12,408 nucleotides of DNA. Origin: GCA-020344555 sp964548955 (lineage in GTDB: Bacteria > Planctomycetota > Phycisphaerae > UBA1845). The notes beneath the pieces were generated by a model. That model did no database searches and had not been told where the DNA came from. It saw nothing but the letters and a program-made list of their open reading frames with translations. Position 1 is the stretch's first letter. The number at the start of each line of letters is the position of its first letter. The position numbers were made by a program, and so were the translations under genes. The stretch covers positions 1-12,408 of the forward strand of contig CAZJTP010000136.1 of assembly GCA_964548955.1 (NCBI GenBank), written 5' to 3'. This document shows, in pieces, positions 7,166 to 12,408 of this stretch.

Positions 7166-8404
7166 ATGAATGAGAACAGTTCCGTATCACGACGTGACTT
7201 CGTCCGCTCCAGTGCTGCCGCCGCGGCAGCGGCTGTTGCGTTTCCCGCCCTGGCCTCGGATCAGGGCAAGGGTGGTGATCCGCCGAAGGCAGGCGCACCC
7301 GCGGTGCTGCCCAAACGAAAGTTGGGCCGAACCGGGATTGAGGTGACCATACTGAGTCAGGGAGCCGGTTACGCCACGAACCTTCGTCACTTGAACATGA
7401 TGCACACGTTGGGGATTCGCTACGTCGACACCGCCAAGGTCTATTTGAAGGGCGCTTCCGAACGGACCCTGGCTGAGTGGTTCCAGAAGACCGGGCATCG
7501 CAAGGAGTACTTCCTGGTCACCAAAGATCTGCCGCGCACCCCGGAGGAGTTTGTCAGGATGGTGGATGAGCGCTGCGAAGCGCTCAAGACCGACTACATC
7601 GATTTATTTTTCCTGCACGCACTCGGAGATGACGACTACTACAGCGGACTGAAGGATATAGCGTGGTTCACGGACAATGAGTGGCTTAAGGCGACCGAGA
7701 AGGTCCGCAAGTCGGGCAAGGTCCGGTTGCTTGGCTTTAGCATGCACACCGACCCGATCGACGTGCGCATCGGTATGCTCAACGCCGCAGCCAAGGGCGG
7801 TTGGGTGGACGCCGTCATGGTAGCCGCGGATCCCACACTGATTCGGGAAAACGCCGAGTTCAACAAAGCTCTCGACGCGTGCCACAAAGCCGGCATCGGT
7901 CTGGTCTCAATGAAGCAGGGTCGCGGTGTCGAGAAGATCAAGGATGTCTTCCCAACCTTTAAGGACAAGGGTCTGACACCTCACACGGCGGTTCTCAGCG
8001 CGATGTGGACCGATGAACGGTTCGCCAGTGTCTGCTCGCAGATGAAGAACCTCGAGGAACTCCGCGAGAACGCGACCGCCGCCAAGAACTTCAAACCGCT
8101 GACCAAGGAGGAGTTGGGGTCCGTCAATACCATGCTTCGACAGGGTGAGCGGACCTTCTGTGCCGCCTGCGACGGAAGCTGCCGCCGGGCCGCCCACACA
8201 CCGGCCAACCTGAACAAGATCGCCCGCTACGTCAGCTATGCCGAGGAGGACGGGCGGGTGTACGAAGCCCGCGAACTACTCCGCGCACTGCCACCCCAGG
8301 ACCGCGATTGGTCCGGCGCGGATCTAGCGGCCGCCACACACGCCTGCAAGTGTAAACTGGACTTTTCGCGAATCGTCAACCGGGCTGAGGAGTTACTGGC
8401 CTAA
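7166..8404 (+). CDS. Tat-exported aldo/keto reductase with a cysteine-rich C-terminal tail
   Basis: This 412-residue NAD(P)H-dependent oxidoreductase has an (alpha/beta)8 fold. Residues 8-13 (SRRDFV) followed by an Ala-rich core to PALA-30 form a textbook twin-arginine signal. The enzyme is thus predicted to be folded, possibly with cofactor, before export to the periplasm. The catalytic tetrad is complete: Asp88 (YVDTA), Tyr93 (KVY), Lys120 (VTK) and His151 (FLHA). KLGRTGIEV at 52-60 is the usual opening of the domain, and SGKVRLLGFSMHT at 183-195 is a typical middle motif. The tail carries CAACDGSC at 332-339 and CKC at 394-396, i.e. C-x2-C-x3-C, 54 residues, C-x-C. This resembles, but does not equal, the ferredoxin-like cluster seen in some AKRs, so it may bind Fe-S or another metal. 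It ends in a WSGADLAAATHACKCKLDF block typical of planctomycete homologues. The physiological substrate is unknown. The tatC in this window is on the opposite strand. Confidence 0.93.
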   Translation: MNENSSVSRRDFVRSSAAAAAAAVAFPALASDQGKGGDPPKAGAPAVLPKRKLGRTGIEVTILSQGAGYATNLRHLNMMHTLGIRYVDTAKVYLKGASERTLAEWFQKTGHRKEYFLVTKDLPRTPEEFVRMVDERCEALKTDYIDLFFLHALGDDDYYSGLKDIAWFTDNEWLKATEKVRKSGKVRLLGFSMHTDPIDVRIGMLNAAAKGGWVDAVMVAADPTLIRENAEFNKALDACHKAGIGLVSMKQGRGVEKIKDVFPTFKDKGLTPHTAVLSAMWTDERFASVCSQMKNLEELRENATAAKNFKPLTKEELGSVNTMLRQGERTFCAACDGSCRRAAHTPANLNKIARYVSYAEEDGRVYEARELLRALPPQDRDWSGADLAAATHACKCKLDFSRIVNRAEELLA

Positions 8405-8422
8405 TTGACCGTGCATAATCGT

Positions 8423-8439
8423 GCGAGGCTTCACCTCGC
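8423..8439 (+). terminator. Possible hairpin terminator after the aldo/keto reductase
   Basis: GCGAGG at 8423-8428 and CCTCGC at 8434-8439 form a perfect six-pair G+C-rich stem around a CTTCA loop, extendable by one T-G wobble. It lies 18 bases after the reductase stop. There is no T-tract, so factor-independent termination is doubtful. It could be an mRNA-stabilising 3' hairpin or part of a protein site. Confidence 0.3.
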
Positions 8440-8770
8440 GAGCTTAACACAATGCGGCTTGGGTGCGCTGCAGAACCATGCACGGTTATATACTCGCGCG
8501 TTTCATCTATTTGCACGGTTGTGATCGGTTGCCATGGGTCCCTCCGGTCAGCATCCAGCGGGTGTAATGCCTTTGCCAGAATTACGCAAAACGGCGATTG
8601 GGGCTGGACCGAGCAGGCAAAATCGTTTAGCATATCTAATGTGTTGCGGTGACAACGCCGTACGCGCATGAAGTTGGGGAAACCACAACATGGAATGGCA
8701 GCGGAACTGGGGGGAATGGCACTACGAGAGTTAGCTTTCAGGCGATGCCTTGCACGGGGGCCATCTCGTT

Positions 8771-8784
8771 CACGTCGTGACGTG
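8771..8784. promoter_or_regulatory. Candidate operator, interrupted palindrome CACGTC-GT-GACGTG
   Basis: Two perfect six-base arms flank a GT centre, about 90 bp upstream of the C1A protease start. The shape suits a dimeric helix-turn-helix regulator. No regulator gene is in the window, and no second copy of the motif was seen. Confidence 0.3.
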
Positions 8785-8859
8785 TATGAGCACGGCTTGA
8801 GTTGGAGGCGTGGCGGTCGGAGTGGGCGGCGACGACGTTCGACCGGCCTCGACATGTTT

Positions 8860-8866
8860 AAGGAGG
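8860..8866 (+). promoter_or_regulatory. Perfect Shine-Dalgarno site AAGGAGG deciding the protease start
   Basis: AAGGAGG ends seven bases before the ATG at 8874, an ideal sequence and spacing. It argues for translation beginning at 8874 rather than at the in-frame ATG at 8997, where only a weak TAGG precedes the start. The eight bases TAGGTATG occur at both starts (8869-8876 and 8992-8999). Confidence 0.8.
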
Positions 8867-8873
8867 ATTAGGT

Positions 8874-11321
8874 ATGTTCATGCCAATGGCCAACCGCAGA
8901 ATCACCAAGAACGCGTACAGGTCAATATGCTCACCGTCGAATGGAGTTGCAACCGCACCGATTTGCGAAACAAACCGAAGTGACGCAGTTATAGGTATGC
9001 ATGGCGTGGTGACGGCGTTGGTCCTGCTGGCCACGGCCGGCGCGGCGTTCGGGCAGCTCTCGTCTGGCGACATCGCGGCGCTGCAAACGCGCGGCGAGAT
9101 TGATGAGTGGACTTTTACCGTGGGTGAGAACTCAGCCACCAGCCGGTCGATCGACGAGCTCTGTGGATTTGTCATACCGAAGGACTGGCAGAAAAACGTC
9201 CGTTTTGACCCTTGCACGCCGAAGCGCTATCTGCCGGAGTCCTTCGACTGGCGGAGCCTGGGAGGCTGCACCTCGGTGAAGGACCAGGACGGCTGCGGGA
9301 GCTGTTGGGCGTTCGGCACGGCCGGTGCGTTCGAGTGCAATATCCTGATCAAGGATGGTGTGGAGGTAGACCTTGCCGAGCAGTGGTTGGTCAGCTGCAA
9401 CACGGACGGCTGGGGCTGCGATGGTGGCTGGTGGGCGCACAATTATCACCACTGGAAGACGGATCCGTGCGGCGGGACCGGGGCCGTCCTGGAAGCGGAT
9501 TTCCCGTACACGGCCACCGATGCTGCGTGCAACTGTCCCTATCCACATGAGTATCTGCTCAATGACTGGCAGTTTATCGGCGATGAGTGGAGCACGCCAA
9601 CCGTCAACCAGATCAAGCAGGCCATCATGGATTACGGTCCAGTATCGATAGCCGTCGCGGTCGACTCAGCGTTCCACGGCTACAACGGCGGCGTGTTCAA
9701 CGAGTGCCAAGGCACTGAGATCAACCATGCCGTGGTGCTCGTCGGATGGGACGACAACCAGGGTTCGAACGGTGTGTGGTTCTTGCGGAACTCGTGGGGT
9801 CCCGGGTGGGGCGAAGACGGTTACATGCGGATCGAGTACGGCTGCAATGAGGTCGGCTACAACGCCTGCTACGTGGATTACGCCGGGATAACGCTCAACA
9901 TCGGGCTTCCCGACGGGCCGCCGGAGTACCTCACACCCGGCGAATCCACTCCGATCACGGTCCAGATCAAGGAGATCAGCGACACGTACGTCCCTGGGAC
10001 GGGCCAACTCCACTACCGGTACGACGCGGGGACGTGGTTGACTGAACCGCTGCAGCCGCTCGGCGGCGATCTCTATGAGGCTACCCTGCCACCGGCGTCC
10101 TGCGGCGAGTTCCCGAGGTTCTATTTCAGTGTCCAAGGTGAAACCAGCAGTGTCATCTATAATCCGCGCCAAGCCCCGGACTTTACGTACTCCGCCACCG
10201 TTGAGCGGTTCTCGCCGGTGTTCGCCGATGATTTTGAGACGGACCTGGGGTGGACCGTCGAGAACAGCCCGGGCCTTACGGATGGACCGTGGGAACGCGG
10301 TGTCCCGGCGGGTGGGGGTGAACGGGGTGATCCGCCGACGGACTTCGACGGTTCCGGCCAGTGCTACGTGACCGACAACGAGTATGACAACTCCGATGTG
10401 GACGACGGGTACACGTGGTTGATATCCCCAGCGATCGACCTGGGGTCTGACGACGCGCAAGTTCACTATCGTTTGTGGTACACGAACAACTTCGGGAACG
10501 ATCCCAACAACGACCTGTTTAAGGTTTATGTCTCGAACGACGACGGCGGGAGCTGGACGCCTGTCGAGACGATCGGGCCGGCGACCGCCGGCGGGTGGAT
10601 CAAGCACACCTTCATGGTCGGCGATTTCGTGACACCGTCCAGCCAGATCAAGGTTCGCTTCGAGGCATCGGATCTGAACGACGGGTCCGTCGTCGAGGCG
10701 GGTGTGGACGAGTTTTCCGTTGCCAGGCTCGAGTGTGGACCGCTCGAATGTGTCGCACCGCTGTCATCCGACAGCAGCTCGCGCTACCTGGTGATCACAC
10801 CGCAATCGGTTGATCCGGAGGCGCCCACGGCGCTTGCTGTGACGCCGGATTGCACTGGCGGTCAGACCAAGTACGCCGGCACACCGTCGGGTCCCGACAA
10901 CATAGCCCACCTCGTGGACGACGAGGATGATGCCGCCGTAATGACACTAGCACAGTGGGGCGACGTCGTGTACGTAACCGGTGAGGATATTGTACCCGGC
11001 GCCGGGTACGTGGTTTCGACCGTTTGCGATCTCCCTGGTCGTTCGCGTCTTTCGGATCCTACCGGTGTGACAACGGGAGTGTGGGGCGACGTGGCGGGTC
11101 CGTTTGTCGATGGCGCATGGTCGACCGGCGACGGAGGCGTCGACATTCTCGACTTCACGGCCATCGTCGAGGCGTTCGGTTATCTCAGTACGGCGCCGCC
11201 GTTGGGGTGGACGGATATCTGGCCATGCAAGCCGAACGGGGTAATCGACGTGCTCGACATGACCTACGTCGTTGAAGCATTCAAGGGGATTCCATGCCCG
11301 TGCCCCACCCAGTGCCCGTAA
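8874..11321 (+). CDS. Secreted papain-family (C1A) cysteine protease with beta-sandwich regions and a C-terminal dockerin-like tail
   Basis: This 815-residue exported endopeptidase has papain landmarks in order: FDWRSLGGCTSVKDQDGCGSCWAFG at about 124-148 with Gln138 (oxyanion hole) and nucleophile Cys144; WGCDGGW at 180-186; NHAVVLVGWDD with His285; and LRNSWGPGWGEDGYMRI with Asn306. The catalytic set is complete. The ERFNIN-type propeptide is absent; only about 60 residues lie between the signal peptide and the domain. Residues about 345-442 look like an Ig-type domain. Residues 450-618 (DDFETDLGW to VDEFSVARLE) resemble the jelly-roll segments of secreted metalloproteases. Residues about 628-740 are a planctomycete-type linker domain ending GVWGDVAGPF. 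Two Ca-binding half-motifs follow, GDGGVDILD at 752-760 and KPNGVIDVLD at 786-795, each before a VEAF helix: a dockerin-like tail. MHGVVTALVLLATAGAAFG at 42-60 is the evident signal core, leaving an odd 41-residue extension from the SD-supported ATG. Substrate and tail partner are unknown. Confidence 0.92.
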   Translation: MFMPMANRRITKNAYRSICSPSNGVATAPICETNRSDAVIGMHGVVTALVLLATAGAAFGQLSSGDIAALQTRGEIDEWTFTVGENSATSRSIDELCGFVIPKDWQKNVRFDPCTPKRYLPESFDWRSLGGCTSVKDQDGCGSCWAFGTAGAFECNILIKDGVEVDLAEQWLVSCNTDGWGCDGGWWAHNYHHWKTDPCGGTGAVLEADFPYTATDAACNCPYPHEYLLNDWQFIGDEWSTPTVNQIKQAIMDYGPVSIAVAVDSAFHGYNGGVFNECQGTEINHAVVLVGWDDNQGSNGVWFLRNSWGPGWGEDGYMRIEYGCNEVGYNACYVDYAGITLNIGLPDGPPEYLTPGESTPITVQIKEISDTYVPGTGQLHYRYDAGTWLTEPLQPLGGDLYEATLPPASCGEFPRFYFSVQGETSSVIYNPRQAPDFTYSATVERFSPVFADDFETDLGWTVENSPGLTDGPWERGVPAGGGERGDPPTDFDGSGQCYVTDNEYDNSDVDDGYTWLISPAIDLGSDDAQVHYRLWYTNNFGNDPNNDLFKVYVSNDDGGSWTPVETIGPATAGGWIKHTFMVGDFVTPSSQIKVRFEASDLNDGSVVEAGVDEFSVARLECGPLECVAPLSSDSSSRYLVITPQSVDPEAPTALAVTPDCTGGQTKYAGTPSGPDNIAHLVDDEDDAAVMTLAQWGDVVYVTGEDIVPGAGYVVSTVCDLPGRSRLSDPTGVTTGVWGDVAGPFVDGAWSTGDGGVDILDFTAIVEAFGYLSTAPPLGWTDIWPCKPNGVIDVLDMTYVVEAFKGIPCPCPTQCP

Positions 11322-11438
11322 GCGTCGCGCCAGCGCCGAACGACTACTTGCGAGGACTGATGGAGCCTTCAGCCCAACCGGAGATCACAACGGATGTACG
11401 CCGGCAAGAAGCGCTGAAAACCTGGCGAGCAAGGCGAT

Positions 11439-11477
11439 AAAACGTTTGTTCTTTACGAGTGTTTCTTACGTTTTTTT
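11439..11477 (+). terminator. Weak AT-rich inverted repeat with T-run between the two proteases
   Basis: AAAACGT at 11439-11445 and ACGTTTT at 11468-11474 can pair across a 22-base loop and run into seven T at 11471-11477. The stem is AT-rich and the loop long, so termination would be poor. Two similar 13-base phrases, TTTGTTCTTTACG and AGTGTTTCTTACG, sit within it. The 176 bp gap is otherwise without features and probably also holds any promoter for the next gene. Confidence 0.25.
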
Positions 11478-11497
11478 AACAAACAAGCGATGGGACA

Positions 11498-12408
11498 ATG
11501 ATAGACACAAGTATTTGCAAACCGGTATCGGGATCTCGGCTATCCGTTGTCAAGTGGATGCTCATTGCGGCAATGCCGTTGTTCGCGGCTGTTCCGGCCA
11601 TTGGCCAACGCTCAAATCCCGATCCCGTGGGCTCGGAGGGGCAAGCCACTCCCGTTGCGCGCGCCGCGGCAGAACCGTTGATGATCAGCGTACCGGTACC
11701 CGTCTCGGATTACGAGATCACGACCTCGGCGCAGGGACATGACATTTTTGTGGAGGATTTCGGCTATCTGCTCATACCAGGGAAGCCGGCTCTTCCCTCA
11801 AAGATCGTGGCCATCGCGATTCCTCCCGGCGCGGAAGTGGTTGACGTAATCGGTGATCTAGGCGCTGGCACCGTTCTGCCGGGGAATTACGCAATATCTC
11901 CCGCTCCCTTACCTCGTGTGATTGGTCCGGAAGACCCTTCTCTCTATGCAAGAGATAGGAACCGGTATGATCAGAACTATCAGTCAGTCTACGGTAGTGA
12001 CGACGCCTATCCCGAGAATGTTGTGGAGTTCGTCCGCAGAGCCGGTTATCGACAGTACAACCTTGTAGACGTACGAGTCACACCGTTCACCTACCGCCCT
12101 CTATCCGGCGAATTGACATATTATCCGGATGTTACAGTCCGTGTGACCTATCGCTTCCCCCAGAAGCGCGCCGCAATAATCGCTGATAGTCTTCCGAGGA
12201 CGGATCGGATCGCAAAGGACATCATCTTCAATCACAACCAGGTCAAGAACTGGTACACACAGACCGCACTCACGTGCCGTGGCGTTCATGACTTCGTTAT
12301 CATCACCCTTGACACATTGACCTCCTCCGTGACACCGTTGGTGGACTGGGAGACCTACAAGGGAAGAACAGTGGAGGTTGTCACGACATCATGGATCGAC
12401 TCCAATTA
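11498..12408 (+). CDS. N-terminal part of a gingipain-like (peptidase family C25) secreted cysteine protease, cut by the right window edge
   Basis: The frame is open from the ATG at 11498 to the window end: 303 codons, no stop, two bases over. Residues 1-36 form a signal peptide with a long n-region, a core at about 21-33 and a likely cut at AIG-Q. Residues about 85-225 match the C25 propeptide pattern: FGYLLIPGKPALPSKIVAIAIPPGAEV, the NVVEFVRRAGYRQYN motif, and VTPFTYRPLSGELTYYPDVTVRVTY. At 261-303, DFVIITLDTL and LVDWETYKGRTVEVVTTSWI match the opening of the gingipain catalytic domain (a beta strand, then a wK..G..V.VV motif). The catalytic His and Cys lie beyond the edge, so activity and C-terminal sorting signals cannot be judged. 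The first in-frame ATG after a TAA at 11477-11479 is used. The ribosome site is weak (GGGA, two bases away). The gene follows the C1A protease by 176 bp, on the same strand. Confidence 0.82.
   Translation, partial: MIDTSICKPVSGSRLSVVKWMLIAAMPLFAAVPAIGQRSNPDPVGSEGQATPVARAAAEPLMISVPVPVSDYEITTSAQGHDIFVEDFGYLLIPGKPALPSKIVAIAIPPGAEVVDVIGDLGAGTVLPGNYAISPAPLPRVIGPEDPSLYARDRNRYDQNYQSVYGSDDAYPENVVEFVRRAGYRQYNLVDVRVTPFTYRPLSGELTYYPDVTVRVTYRFPQKRAAIIADSLPRTDRIAKDIIFNHNQVKNWYTQTALTCRGVHDFVIITLDTLTSSVTPLVDWETYKGRTVEVVTTSWIDSN

Larger units (their letters stand above)
8405..8873. other. Long non-coding gap with repeated 8-mers and inverted repeats upstream of the C1A protease
   Basis: About 470 bp without a convincing gene; short frames on both strands lack family resemblance. 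It contains GCGAGG-CTTCA-CCTCGC at 8423-8439, a six-pair hairpin 18 bases after the reductase stop, with no following T-run. There are three copies of one 8-mer: ACCGTGCA at 8408-8415, and its complement TGCACGGT at 8479-8486 and 8512-8519. It also holds CACGTC-GT-GACGTG at 8771-8784. A weak -10-like TATCTA lies at 8633-8638. The layout suggests a regulatory region for the protease gene. Confidence 0.45.

Noticed and set aside
8376..8855. 159-codon minus-strand frame covering the gap before the protease
   Set aside because: Arg/Pro-rich with no motif, and overlapping the end of the reductase gene. The stretch carries inverted repeats more consistent with regulation.
8668..8871. 67-codon plus-strand frame ending at the protease ribosome site
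   Set aside because: Arg-rich, with no clear ribosome site and no recognisable similarity. It is likely a chance frame.
9666..10607. 313-codon minus-strand open frame inside the papain-like protease gene
   Set aside because: Val/Arg-rich composition is typical of the antisense of a G+C-rich gene. There is no ribosome site or domain, and the plus strand is clearly coding.
11272..11742. 156-codon frame bridging the two protease genes
   Set aside because: It overlaps two genes with strong family evidence in other frames and shows no motif.
1..12408. tRNA, rRNA, CRISPR array, insertion sequence or phage gene
   Set aside because: Scanned by eye on both strands. No cloverleaf, regularly spaced repeat, transposase or terminal inverted repeat pair was recognised, though distant forms could be missed without a search.

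Overview
This window looks like chromosomal DNA from a Planctomycetota-type bacterium, perhaps Phycisphaerae-like. That is inferred from four things: G+C-rich codon use; a secreted protease that ends in a paired Ca-binding, dockerin-like tail of the kind common in that phylum; a GT-C membrane protein fused to TPRs; and a Tat-exported aldo/keto reductase with a cysteine-rich tail. No rRNA, tRNA, CRISPR array, transposase or phage gene was seen. 

The layout is two divergent blocks around a promoter region at about 4453-4783. The minus-strand block, in order of transcription, is: a secreted hypothetical protein with a HEAT-like helical part and two probable beta-sandwiches (3127-4452); TatC, the twin-arginine translocase core, with an unusually large periplasmic loop (1931-2968); a class I/II PLP-dependent aminotransferase (318-1646); and, cut by the left edge, the first 59 codons of a gene resembling Eco57I-type (type IIG) restriction-modification enzymes (1-177). 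Gaps of 140-285 bp separate them, so one operon is possible but not shown. 

The plus-strand block is: a 711-residue TMTC-like GT-C membrane protein with C-terminal TPRs (4784-6919); a (GAG)8 microsatellite; a Tat-signal aldo/keto reductase with an intact catalytic tetrad (7166-8404); a roughly 470 bp non-coding stretch rich in inverted repeats; an 815-residue papain-family (C1A) cysteine protease with accessory beta domains and a dockerin-like tail (8874-11321); and the first 303 codons of a gingipain-like (C25) cysteine protease, cut by the right edge (11498-12408). 

The common theme is envelope and secretion biology. TatC and a Tat substrate lie within about 4 kb of each other, and two secreted cysteine proteases of different families are adjacent on one strand. 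The remaining genes (aminotransferase, restriction enzyme) look like unrelated neighbours. No wholly new multi-gene system can be demonstrated from this window alone. The best leads are the tandem C1A/C25 protease pair, the expanded TatC loop, the cysteine-tailed Tat reductase, and the two edge-truncated genes.
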